Below are positions 27,442 to 35,396 of a stretch of DNA of 64,000 bases, in pieces. Both the position numbers and the translations under genes were made by a program. Under the pieces are notes generated by a model. It saw only the letters and a program-made list of their open reading frames with translations. It did not search any database and was not told the origin of the DNA. Positions within the stretch are counted from its first letter, which is position 1. Each line of letters opens with the position of its first letter. The stretch is from assembly GCF_900103445.1 (NCBI RefSeq), contig NZ_FNHS01000003.1, positions 310,001 through 374,000 on the forward strand. Reading direction: 5' to 3'. Source of the DNA: Methylobacterium phyllostachyos. Its GTDB lineage: Bacteria; Pseudomonadota; Alphaproteobacteria; Rhizobiales; Beijerinckiaceae.

Positions 27442-28406
27442 ATGAGGGAGTGAGTCAGATCGCCGGCCAGGCTGCGCGCGCGGCCGGGCACGGCATCGAT
27501 CCCGCCACCGGGATGGTCGGAAGCACGACCGCGAGCGAAACGGTCGGGGCTTGGGGCTTCCATCTCGGCGCGATCACGCAGCACGTCGATGGCGTGGTCG
27601 TGCTGTTCTGGGCCTTCGCGCTCTTCTTCGGCACGCTGGTCTGGTACCTGCGGGCCGAGGACAAGCGCGAGGGCTATCCGATGGAGGACCCGACGCAACC
27701 CGAGCGCGCGCACCCGCTACTCGGGTTCCCCCCACCGCCGCCGCCGAAGACCTACACGCTGATGAAGGGCGGGACGGCCACGATGCCGCACTTCAACTCG
27801 CCTCCCGAGGTGCCGGCGCGCCACCTACATCCGTTTCCCGGCTCGGCCTGGGTGCCGACCGGCGCCAACCCGATGCGCGATCCGGTCGGGCCCGCCGCCT
27901 ACGCGCTGCGCGAGGACGAGCCCCTCCTGCAGGAGGGCGAGAGGCTGCAGCTCGTCCCCCTGCGCGTGGTCGGCGACGCGTGGCACGTCCAGGGGGGTGA
28001 TTCCGACCCGGTCGGGATGCCGGTGGTCGGGCGCGACGACGGAGTCGCCGGGCATGTGCGCGACCTCTGGGTCGATCGAGGCACGAAGCTGCTGCGCTAC
28101 CTGGAAATCGAGCTGACCGGCGGGGGGCGACGGCTGATGCCGATCTTCTTCGCCGATGTGAACCCGAAGTTCCGGCGGGTGAAAACCCGGTCGATCTTCA
28201 GCGAGCAGTTCGCGGCGGTCCCCGAGACGCGTCATCCGGACCAGATCACGGCCCGGGAGGAGGACCGGATCTGCGCCTACTTTGCCGGCGGCAAGATGTT
28301 CGCCGAGGGTGTTCGCCGGGGGCGGTACGGCCAGCCGCCGGAGGACCTGCGGCGCGGCGACGGCGCAGGGGGCGTGAAGCGACTCTTCATCAGGAGGTCC
28401 GCATGA
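27438..28406 (+). CDS. puhA: photosynthetic reaction centre H subunit
   Basis: A 322-residue H subunit, anchored by one helix (about residues 51-71, DGVVVLFWAFALFFGTLVWY) followed by the hallmark LRAEDKREGYPMED. The cytoplasmic domain keeps GNPMRDPVGPAAYA-like spacing (here GANPMRDPVGPAAYALR), VDRGTKLLRYLEIEL and the DQITAREEDRICAYFAGG region that shapes proton uptake to QB. Relatives have about 250-260 residues; this one carries about 45 extra N-terminal residues, a run of six prolines near residue 98 and about 30 extra C-terminal residues. The GTG at 27438 overlaps the pufC stop; ATG 27513 is a shorter alternative. puhA normally lies in a bch-lhaA-puh operon, not after pufC. Confidence 0.95.
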   Translation: MNEGVSQIAGQAARAAGHGIDPATGMVGSTTASETVGAWGFHLGAITQHVDGVVVLFWAFALFFGTLVWYLRAEDKREGYPMEDPTQPERAHPLLGFPPPPPPKTYTLMKGGTATMPHFNSPPEVPARHLHPFPGSAWVPTGANPMRDPVGPAAYALREDEPLLQEGERLQLVPLRVVGDAWHVQGGDSDPVGMPVVGRDDGVAGHVRDLWVDRGTKLLRYLEIELTGGGRRLMPIFFADVNPKFRRVKTRSIFSEQFAAVPETRHPDQITAREEDRICAYFAGGKMFAEGVRRGRYGQPPEDLRRGDGAGGVKRLFIRRSA

Positions 28407-29047
28407 GCGAGATCACGACACGGATGGACGAACCCGGCGCGGTCGGCTTCACCCTCGAACCCGGTGAGCAGATCCTGTGGCAGGGCCGACCTCAGGCGCA
28501 GGCCCTCCGGCGGCACCTCCTGAAGGTGCGATGGGTCATGGCGTATGTCTGTGGCCTGATCGCCTGGAAACTCGCCTTGATCGTGTGGGTCCGTGGCCTG
28601 CGCCCGCAGGAAGTCTCCGATGTCGCGGCCCTCGTCATCCAGGGGACCGCCCTCGGCCTGATCCTGACCTACTTCGCCTGGGCGCTCGCCCGTAACACGA
28701 CCTACACGCTGACCAGCCTGCGCCTCGTCATACACCACGGCATTGCCTTGCAGGGGACGGTCGACATACCCCTGCGCGCCCTGCGGAGCGTTGCCGTGCG
28801 GCACCGGGCGGACGGCTCGGGCGACATCGCCCTCGAGATCCGAGATGGCGGCGGGATCGGCTTCGCCAAGCTCTGGCCTCATGTCCGCGGTGCGAACCTC
28901 GCCCACCCGATCCCGATGTTGCGCGGACTGAGCGACGCCGCGGTCCTCGGCTCGCGGCTCAGCCGGCAGCTGAGCCGCTTCCACGACATGCAAATCGACA
29001 CGACGATGCAGGCGGATGTGCCGATCGCGGCGGCGCGCGCCGCGTGA
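28403..29047 (+). CDS. puhB: photosynthetic complex assembly protein PuhB
   Basis: A 214-residue membrane protein of the PuhB family, needed for efficient reaction-centre assembly in relatives. The N-terminal PH-like segment contains LEPGEQILWQGRPQAQALRR, a strong family match. Two hydrophobic helices follow (about residues 44-64 and 75-96), then a second PH-like part (YTLTSLRLVIHHGIALQGTV). It overlaps puhA by four bases (ATGA), making it the fifth gene of a fully overlapping unit. No puhC or puhE follows; the next sequence is a decayed DUF421 gene. Confidence 0.88.
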   Translation: MSEITTRMDEPGAVGFTLEPGEQILWQGRPQAQALRRHLLKVRWVMAYVCGLIAWKLALIVWVRGLRPQEVSDVAALVIQGTALGLILTYFAWALARNTTYTLTSLRLVIHHGIALQGTVDIPLRALRSVAVRHRADGSGDIALEIRDGGGIGFAKLWPHVRGANLAHPIPMLRGLSDAAVLGSRLSRQLSRFHDMQIDTTMQADVPIAAARAA

Positions 29048-29056
29048 CGGGGGCGG

Positions 29057-29545
29057 ATGACTGAGCTCGCGGCCGTCTTTGGCGCCGGGCGCGACCTGAG
29101 CGTTAAGCATCAATCCGCCCGCGCCGCCCTGATCTTCGCCAACGGGCTGGGGCGGGTGCGGATGTCGGGGCGAAGGACCTTCGGCAATTCATCGGCCCTC
29201 GACATCGTGGTCTCGGGCATCCTCTGCTCATCCCCGAGCCGGGTGCTGACCGGGGGCGTTCACCGGCGCATTGCCGGCCTGCACCGTCCTGCTGCCGTTG
29301 CGCTGGCTTGCCGCTGAGGCCGCAGCGCGATCGCCGCGCTTGGCGCGCCACTTCGAAGGCCGTCCCGCCGTCATCGTACGGGATGGGGCGGTCCGCGAGG
29401 GCCGCGCCTCCATCACGGTGTCACCGCGTCGGATCTGGTGAAGCCTTGCGGCAACCCAACCCGAAAAATGTCGGGATGGCAGAAACACCGATTCTCGAAC
29501 CGAGCGGCAAGCTCGGCGTGCAGCGACAGGGGCTACGTCCTGCTG
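29057..29545 (+). pseudogene. frameshifted DUF421 (YetF-like) membrane protein gene
   Basis: Joining three reading frames restores a DUF421/YetF-type protein. Frame one (from 29057) gives RMSGRRTFGNSSALDIVVSG, the conserved first part after a helix. After a one-base insertion in the G5 run at 29252-29256 a second frame gives LPACTVLLPLRWLAAEAAAR and LARHFEGRPAVIVRDGAVRE. The first frame returns for HGVTASDLV near 29414-29440. A one-base loss then leads to EALRQPNPKNVGMAETPILE and PSGKLGVQRQG, the family's C-terminal signature. At least three indels make this a real relic rather than one sequencing error. It lies ten bases after puhB and ends against the Crp-type gene on the other strand. Confidence 0.82.
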
Positions 29546-29548
29546 CCC

Positions 29549-30352
29549 TCAACTTACCAAGACCTTGCGCGTGGAGATCAGGTCGGATTTCAGGTCAGCG
29601 CCCATGTGAAGATAGGTAGGATCGAATTCCGCCGTCTTGATGAGCGCTGCCCGATCCAGAATCGTCAGGTATCCACCGTTCAAATCGATCACCTGGCGCG
29701 ACCGCAGCGCGCGCAGGGAGCGGTTGAGATGGACCGGCGTGATGCCGAGAACATCCGCGATCTCACCCTGCGTGATGGGGATGGAGCAGCGTAAGTCGCC
29801 GGCGAGGCCGGCCAGCTCCTGCCGGAGATACATCTCGCAGAAGAAGTGCGCGGTGCGGCCGATCGACGATCTGCGCCCGAGACACATCACACGCTCGCGG
29901 TACATCGACGTGTCGATGAGCGTGTCCCGCCATAGGGCCGCCATCACGCGGGGGCGCCGCTCGACCAGCCCGTAGAGGGCGCGGTGCGGAATGAAGGCCA
30001 GCGTGCTCGCCGTGATGCTCGCGAGCGTATGATCGAGCATGGGCAGGAACAGGTGCTGCAGGTCTGGAACATCTCCGGGGATGTAGAACAGCAGAATCTG
30101 CCGATCGCCATCGCCGATAATACCGTACCGGTGGACCCACCCATCGAGGACAAGGCAGCAATAGGCCGGTTTCTCCCCATAACTGAAGATATCTTCCCGG
30201 GCACCGAAGCGTCGTATCGTGTAGGGCAACGCGAGGAGCGCTGCCCGATCCTCTTCGCCGAGATCCGAAACGCGCTCCAGTTTGCCAAGAAACATTTCCA
30301 TGACAGACGTGTCATCGGATTTCACGCGGTCCCCCTGCCGTCGATTGATCAC
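29549..30352 (-). CDS. Crp/Fnr-family transcriptional regulator
   Basis: A 267-residue regulator with an N-terminal cyclic-nucleotide-binding-like beta-barrel (about residues 20-140; FGAREDIFSYGEKPAYCCLV) and a C-terminal helix-turn-helix (about 190-235; ITQGEIADVLGITPVHLNRS). The N-terminal four-cysteine cluster of Fnr is absent, so it is not an oxygen-labile Fe-S sensor of that type; cysteines at other positions (AYCCL, VMCLG, FFCEM) are isolated. The GTG start overlaps the preceding small gene's stop. It is the last gene of a three-gene operon with a B12-binding regulator, converging on the reaction-centre operon. That suggests, but does not prove, control of it. Confidence 0.85.
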   Translation of the reverse strand: MINRRQGDRVKSDDTSVMEMFLGKLERVSDLGEEDRAALLALPYTIRRFGAREDIFSYGEKPAYCCLVLDGWVHRYGIIGDGDRQILLFYIPGDVPDLQHLFLPMLDHTLASITASTLAFIPHRALYGLVERRPRVMAALWRDTLIDTSMYRERVMCLGRRSSIGRTAHFFCEMYLRQELAGLAGDLRCSIPITQGEIADVLGITPVHLNRSLRALRSRQVIDLNGGYLTILDRAALIKTAEFDPTYLHMGADLKSDLISTRKVLVS

Positions 30353-30573
30353 ATGCTCGCGATGTGAAGTGATGTCTTCAGAACTGTCTGACCGTCTTCA
30401 TTTCGGGCTATAATGATGATGTCGTAGGGATCCCGGATCACAGCCTCTTCCACGGCGATGCTCGCCGCCGTGCGAACTGCACAGGCATGAACCTCTTCGA
30501 TATCACGACACAATACGCCAACATGATCAGTCTCGGCCTGACCATTCTGAACGTCAAAATAGAACCTTTGCAT
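30349..30573 (-). CDS. DUF6894-like small protein
   Basis: A 74-residue cytoplasmic protein of the type common in Methylobacterium and relatives (MQRFYFDVQNG ... DHVGVLCRDIEEVHACAVRT), beginning with the F-x-F-D-V strand of the DUF6894 group. It is encoded between the B12-binding regulator (22 bases upstream) and the Crp/Fnr gene (overlap of four bases). Function is unknown. The operon position suggests that it is co-expressed with the two regulators. Confidence 0.75.
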   Translation of the reverse strand: MQRFYFDVQNGQAETDHVGVLCRDIEEVHACAVRTAASIAVEEAVIRDPYDIIIIARNEDGQTVLKTSLHIASM

Positions 30574-30594
30574 ATCGCTCGCCCATTCGAGGTT

Positions 30595-31389
30595 CTACGA
30601 GATCGAGATCCCGGCGCAAATTAACTTTTCCTCATGGACGATCTCCTCGGCGACCGTCGGGGCACTCCAGGCATCCGGAGCGTACGCGTCCGCCCCCACG
30701 GACCCTATGTCCGCATCACCCCGATCAAAGCACGGTCCGCCAACCAGCACGCGCAAGGATTGGTTGCGCGACACGCGGCGCAGACGGGTGATCTCGTCGC
30801 GCAGATGAGGAACAAGGCCGTCGCTGCTCAGAGACAGACCGACGACATCATAATGAGCCTGCGCGAGGAGGTCGCCCGGCCATTCGCCCTTCGAACCGGA
30901 CCTCGTGACCGCCCAGCCTGCCTCGCGGAAGGCCAGATCCAGAAGTTGCAAGCCGAAGAGATGCGTTTCATGAGGGCATGGCGTGAGCAGAATACTAGGC
31001 CCGGTTTGGCGAAACGTGTGCTCCAGTTTCGAGGACACCTGACGCGTGATCATCTGCAAATGTGCAACGCGAGCGGTCACATCGCAAAACGTGATGTGAT
31101 CCTCCTCCCAAGAAATCCCCGCTATGCAAGCTTGGTGCGCGAGCTCTTCCATGATGCTCGGCAGACTTTCGCATACACGCAATACCTGTTCGGCATCAGT
31201 ATCTGGATCGGCCGCAGCATCAAATTTTTCCAGGATCAACCTCAACGACCCTGTGGCATGAGATGCCCCGCGCATTGACGCGAGATTACCTTTGATGACA
31301 GACAACAACGTTTTATGACGAGATTGTAAAGTAGAGATGCGGGTTTGATGCCGCTCAGTACGAACGCAGTTCGTTTCGGTGACGTCCAT
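30595..31389 (-). CDS. B12-binding regulator of the AerR/PpaA type
   Basis: A 264-residue soluble protein. The C-terminal half (about residues 130-250) is a cobalamin-binding Rossmann-like domain: ILLTPCPHETHLFGLQLLDL, with H143 in an ExHxxG variant of the DxHxxG axial-ligand motif, then DVVGLSLSSDG and SLRVLVGGPCF and VGADAYAPDA. Sequence and spacing fit AerR/PpaA, which in Rhodobacter use B12 as a light-sensing cofactor to counter the photosystem repressor CrtJ/PpsR. The N-terminal 125 residues are helical. No PpsR gene is in the window. Its presence next to reaction-centre genes supports a role in their light-dependent control, by inference. Confidence 0.78.
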   Translation of the reverse strand: MDVTETNCVRTERHQTRISTLQSRHKTLLSVIKGNLASMRGASHATGSLRLILEKFDAAADPDTDAEQVLRVCESLPSIMEELAHQACIAGISWEEDHITFCDVTARVAHLQMITRQVSSKLEHTFRQTGPSILLTPCPHETHLFGLQLLDLAFREAGWAVTRSGSKGEWPGDLLAQAHYDVVGLSLSSDGLVPHLRDEITRLRRVSRNQSLRVLVGGPCFDRGDADIGSVGADAYAPDAWSAPTVAEEIVHEEKLICAGISIS

Positions 31390-31562
31390 TGAAGCGGCCG
31401 TTCTGACGATCGTTGCTTCGCGCTGCTATCGGCCTCGATCCGATCCGTTGCGATAGGGCATGCGCTTGTTGCCCGCGTGGAAACCAACAAACATCAAGAT
31501 TGGCCGGGATTTAATCGCGAGCGACTGAAACGCCGTCCGCGCGCGGAGGCAAAACGGAACCC

Positions 31563-31601
31563 GGGCGAGCGAAGCGGGCCCGATCCCGCTTCTTTCGCGC
31601 C
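31563..31601 (-). terminator. GC-rich hairpin downstream of the small gene at 31.6-31.9 kb
   Basis: GAAGCGGG (31571-31578) pairs exactly with CCCGCTTC (31585-31592) over a six-base loop. The stem continues imperfectly outward to GGGCG/CGCCC. It lies three bases beyond the reverse-strand gene ending at 31605 and before the B12-regulator operon, so a terminator role is likely. Confidence 0.5.
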
Positions 31602-31604
31602 CGA

Positions 31605-31796
31605 TCAGCTGACGAAACGGTCGATGCGCTTCGTCGTCAGTTGCCCCGCGATGCGCGCGGCTTGCCCGGCAAAGTCTGGCTTGTAGCCGTTCCTCCTGTA
31701 CCAGACAGGCGGCATGAAGGCGGCTGGCCTGCGTGTATCGTTCGCCGCGGCGATGGCCTCCCCCGGATCGTCTACATCGTGGTCGATGGCGGCCAT
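31605..31796 (-). CDS. small hypothetical protein
   Basis: A 63-residue frame starting at ATG 31796 (the frame is open further to 31862). The composition is protein-like, with a coherent C-terminal half, FMPPVWYRRNGYKPDFAGQA followed by ARIAGQLTTKRIDRF. It lies 89 bases downstream of the hybrid kinase gene on the same strand and is followed by a hairpin terminator, as expected for a real gene. I recognise no family. Confidence 0.45.
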   Translation of the reverse strand: MAAIDHDVDDPGEAIAAANDTRRPAAFMPPVWYRRNGYKPDFAGQAARIAGQLTTKRIDRFVS

Positions 31797-31885
31797 GCGG
31801 CGCTCGTCCCAGTGATACCGATCGGCCGAGGTTTCGCGCAGGGTCCGAAGCGACCGCTGCATGTCGCGGGCTTCGCGATGACGGG

Positions 31886-34372
31886 CTACTTCGCCGCCAT
31901 CCGTTCCCCGACGACCCTGCGCCGGGGCGGCGCGCTCCGGGTTTCCGACCCGAGGTGGCGTCGCAGCGTGAGCGCGAGCGCGTTCGAACGCCAGGGCCGG
32001 TGCACGACGTCGACGATCGGAATCGCCGAGAGAACGTCCGGTCGCACCGTGTCCGTCGTCGAGAGCGAGAGCACGATGGGACGATCCACGATCCGCGCGG
32101 CGCGGCGGGCGAAGGCGAGGCCGAGGCTATCCGACGGCCGGTTTTCGACGATCAGCAGGTCAAAGCGCTCCGACTCGGCCCGCAGGGCAGTCAGCGCCAC
32201 GTCCGGGTCTGTGTAGCCGATCGGCTCGTAACCCAGGGCCGCGAGGATCTCCTCATCGTCGTGCAGTGCGGAGCGGGCGGCTCCGACGATCATCACGGTG
32301 CCGCTGGCGGAAATGATGCCGGGCTCAGCCTCCGGGCGTGCGGGCAGCCACACCTCGAACGTGCTGCCGACGCCCGCCGCACTCAGGACATCGAAGGCGC
32401 CGGCCTGTTCCTGTACAAATTCGAAGGCCGTAGCAAGCCCGAGGCCGGTTCCCGCCGGGCGGGTGGTGAAGAACGGCTCGAAGATCCGGGCGCGCGTGGC
32501 CTCGTCCATCCCGCGGCCCGTATCGGACACGCGGATGCGGGCATAGACGCCGGAGGGCAGCTCGCCGTGCGAGAGGGTCTGTCGCGCCGAGACCCAGACG
32601 CGTTCGAGCTGCACGTCGACCGCCGCGCCCGGCTCGGAGGCCTGGATGGCATTGCGGATCAGGTTGTGGATCACCTGCTGCAGTTGCGCCGGCTCGCCGT
32701 CGACGACCGCGCCGTCGGCGGTCCCGGTCAGGCGGATTGCGGTCGGGTCGGCGGTCGATGTGCGGATCAGGTCCACCGTCTCGGCCACGATCGCGTCGAC
32801 GGCGCTCGTGGCCTGCGTTGCGCAGCCCCGCCGCCCGTAATCGAGGATCTGCCCCGCAATCTCGTGAGCCCGGCCGCCCGCCTGGACCAGCAGCCCGATA
32901 TGCTCGCCCGCCCGGTTCGGATCGGCCGGCAGGGCATCGGCGGCGATCTCGGCATGCCCGAGCATCACGTTGAGCACGTTGTTGATGTTGTGGGCCACGC
33001 CGCTGGCGAAGATGCCGATCGCTTCGAGCCGCTGCGCGCGCCGGAGGGTCGCCTCGATCTCGCGGCGCTCCTCCCAGACGTGCTGGCGCTCCAGCGCCGC
33101 GCCGAAGCTTTCCGCCACGACGTGCAGGAGCCCGCGCGAGTGTCGCATCCACGGCGGCAGGACGCTGACGGTGCGTTCGAAGCATAGCACGCCGACAATC
33201 CGCCCCCCGCGCCGCAGCCGCGCACAGGTGAACGTCGCGACTCCCCGCTCCGCCAGGGGGCGAACCAGGGCCGAGGGCCCGATGGCGTCCGCCGTCTCGA
33301 CGAAGATGTAGTCTTCCGCCGCGGCGACGATGTCGGGCACCAGGACGCGTTGCGCGAGCGGCCACCCGCGGGGCTCCAGCAGCCCCGGCCGGTTCCACAG
33401 ATGCACCGCATCGGAACCATCAAGCATCAGGATATAGCAATGGTCGGTGCAGGCACCCGTACCCACCATCGCCATGACGTCGACGATGCGCGCTGCGATC
33501 TCGTCGGGCTGGCTTGCTGAGAAGTGGTTGGCAGCCTGGGCCACGACGGATTGGAAGGCGATCGTCCGGCGCAGGACGAGGGTCCCCGCCCGCATCAGCA
33601 GGCCCACGCGCACCACCAGGGCCACCAAGCACAAGGCAGCCGCATAGAGGGCCAGACGGAAGCCGTCCGCGCGGGCCTGCCGCTGATCCCGTAGGGCACG
33701 GCGAGCCTCCAACAGGGCTTGGCGCGCCGCATCGCTCGACGCGCTCGGGAGGGAGCGCGTGACGGTATCGACCTGCGGCAGCAGCTCCAGAAGCTGGTGC
33801 CCGTGCAGGACGATGGCCGCGATATCCGCCCTGCGGTTCGAAGGTGCGCCCGCCAGGGCGTCGAGCCGGGCGCGGATGTCGTCCAGGTGCTTCGGACTCG
33901 CGTCCCGGGCGAGTTCGGAGACCCGGATCTGTAGCGCGGCGATCGCGCGGGCGAGGTTGGGATCGATATCGGGTTCGGACAGGCGGTCGCTCAGGGAGTC
34001 GAAATACGCGATCGAGTTCTGGACGAGGGCATTGCCGGTCTTGAAGCGTTCGACCATCTGCGCCTCCCGGGTTATCACCACGGCCAGGTTGCGCATCTCG
34101 TCGGCGTCCGGTCCGCTTGCCGCCTGCAACCCGGCCAGCGCCGCCTGCATCTCCCGGAGGTGGGCGACGATCGGATCGTAGTTGCGCAGGAGCCCGGTCC
34201 GCGCCCGGAGCACGTCGTGCTGCATCCGCGACTCGGCGAGGGCGATGGCATCGACGGTGCGCTGGGTCTGCGCGTAGGCGGCATCCATCTCGCCCTTGCC
34301 GTTGATCATCAGCCACGTGAGCAGCGCGGCCAGTAACGCGCCGAGGATGGCGGCCTGTGCGGTCAACCTCAT
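31886..34372 (-). CDS. VirA-like hybrid sensor kinase with a degenerate receiver
   Basis: An 828-residue membrane sensor kinase. Two helices (about residues 7-23 and 241-260) flank a helical periplasmic domain. A GAF domain follows (about 285-430), then the HisKA helix with phosphoacceptor H461 (GVAHNINNVLNVMLGH). The ATPase domain has HNLIRNAIQASEPG (N box), SDTGRGMDE (G1) and GTGLGLATAFEFV (G2). Residues 690-805 fold as a receiver but the acidic pair is lost (VMIVGAARS), the phosphoacceptor position is Glu (E743, DLLIVENRPSD) and the conserved Lys is Arg (HRPW). It should signal to the OmpR-type regulator encoded in the same operon; the stop-to-start gap with the peroxidase is seven bases. 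Confidence 0.87.
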   Translation of the reverse strand: MRLTAQAAILGALLAALLTWLMINGKGEMDAAYAQTQRTVDAIALAESRMQHDVLRARTGLLRNYDPIVAHLREMQAALAGLQAASGPDADEMRNLAVVITREAQMVERFKTGNALVQNSIAYFDSLSDRLSEPDIDPNLARAIAALQIRVSELARDASPKHLDDIRARLDALAGAPSNRRADIAAIVLHGHQLLELLPQVDTVTRSLPSASSDAARQALLEARRALRDQRQARADGFRLALYAAALCLVALVVRVGLLMRAGTLVLRRTIAFQSVVAQAANHFSASQPDEIAARIVDVMAMVGTGACTDHCYILMLDGSDAVHLWNRPGLLEPRGWPLAQRVLVPDIVAAAEDYIFVETADAIGPSALVRPLAERGVATFTCARLRRGGRIVGVLCFERTVSVLPPWMRHSRGLLHVVAESFGAALERQHVWEERREIEATLRRAQRLEAIGIFASGVAHNINNVLNVMLGHAEIAADALPADPNRAGEHIGLLVQAGGRAHEIAGQILDYGRRGCATQATSAVDAIVAETVDLIRTSTADPTAIRLTGTADGAVVDGEPAQLQQVIHNLIRNAIQASEPGAAVDVQLERVWVSARQTLSHGELPSGVYARIRVSDTGRGMDEATRARIFEPFFTTRPAGTGLGLATAFEFVQEQAGAFDVLSAAGVGSTFEVWLPARPEAEPGIISASGTVMIVGAARSALHDDEEILAALGYEPIGYTDPDVALTALRAESERFDLLIVENRPSDSLGLAFARRAARIVDRPIVLSLSTTDTVRPDVLSAIPIVDVVHRPWRSNALALTLRRHLGSETRSAPPRRRVVGERMAAK

Positions 34373-34379
34373 GGCTGCC

Positions 34380-35396
34380 TCATGGCTGCGGCGCGGCGGC
34401 GGCCGGCGTCAGGGGCCGCCCCTCGTAGGTGCCGGTCAGCGTGCCGAGGAACGCCACGATCGCGGCGGTCTGCGGGTCCGTCAGCTCCCGGCCGAGCTGC
34501 GCCCGGGCCATGAGGCGCACCGCCTCGGGGAGCGTCGCGACGCTGCCGTCATCGAAGTAGGGGGCCGTGACCGAGACGTTGCGCAGGCTCGGCACCCGGA
34601 GCACCGCGGCGGTCTTATTCGGGAGGGTGACGAAGATCCCGACCTTCTCGAACAGGTTCCCACCGACGTTGACGCCCTGGTGGCAGGCCGCGCAGCCGAT
34701 GCCCTGGAACAGGGCGTAGCCGGCCCGCTCGGCCTCGGTGAGCGCCCGGACGTCGCCGCGCAGCCAACGATCGAAGCGGCTGTCGGGGGTAAGAAGGCTG
34801 CGCTCGAAGCTGTTGATCGCGTCGATGACCGCCGCTTGGTCGGCCTCCCGACCGTAGGCCGCCTGGAACGGGCCGGCGAGCGCCGGATCGCCTCGGACGA
34901 CGGCGAGGATGCTGGGCCAGGATCCGCCCAGGAACTCCGCTTTCGTCAGGGCGATCTCGGCCTGGGCCGGCAGGCTCGGGATGTCGCCCGCCCAGCCCAG
35001 GCGGAAGCTCAGCGCCGCGTTGAAGGCGGTGGGGGTGTTGCGCGGCGCCGGCGTGCCGTCGGCAGTGAGATTCCGGGCGACCGCGCTGGCGCCATTCGTG
35101 CGGATGTCGTGGCAGGTGATGCAGGCCCGGTCGCCCCCACGCGACAGCCTTGGGTCGGAAAACAGCATCCGGCCAAGGGCGACCCGATCCGGATCGGCCC
35201 CCAGGCTGCTCGGGACCGGCGTGATGACGTCCTGGGCATCCACGGCCTCGGCCGGCAGGGGGCCGTGGCTGGGCGGGCCTTCGCCGGCAGCCGGCGGCAG
35301 GATGGCGAGCGCACCGCCGATCAGGGCGATCGCGGGGGCTGCCAAATGGGACCGAGCCAAACGGACCCGGACTAGGCGCAGCGGCGCCACGCTCAC
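34380..35396 (-). CDS. diheme cytochrome c peroxidase family protein
   Basis: A 338-residue exported diheme protein of the CcpA/MauG family. An N-terminal hydrophobic segment (about residues 18-36, HLAAPAIALIGGALAILPP) serves as export signal. Heme sites are C92-H96 (CITCH) and C235-H239 (CAACH), with family motifs LGRMLFSDPRLS and PSLRNVSVTAPYFDDGSV. In relatives the enzyme reduces H2O2 in the periplasm using cytochrome c. The gene lies between kinase and response regulator, overlapping the regulator by four bases (GTGA), so the peroxidase is built into the two-component operon. It may belong to the sensing circuit or be its output. Confidence 0.88.
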   Translation of the reverse strand: MSVAPLRLVRVRLARSHLAAPAIALIGGALAILPPAAGEGPPSHGPLPAEAVDAQDVITPVPSSLGADPDRVALGRMLFSDPRLSRGGDRACITCHDIRTNGASAVARNLTADGTPAPRNTPTAFNAALSFRLGWAGDIPSLPAQAEIALTKAEFLGGSWPSILAVVRGDPALAGPFQAAYGREADQAAVIDAINSFERSLLTPDSRFDRWLRGDVRALTEAERAGYALFQGIGCAACHQGVNVGGNLFEKVGIFVTLPNKTAAVLRVPSLRNVSVTAPYFDDGSVATLPEAVRLMARAQLGRELTDPQTAAIVAFLGTLTGTYEGRPLTPAAAAPQP

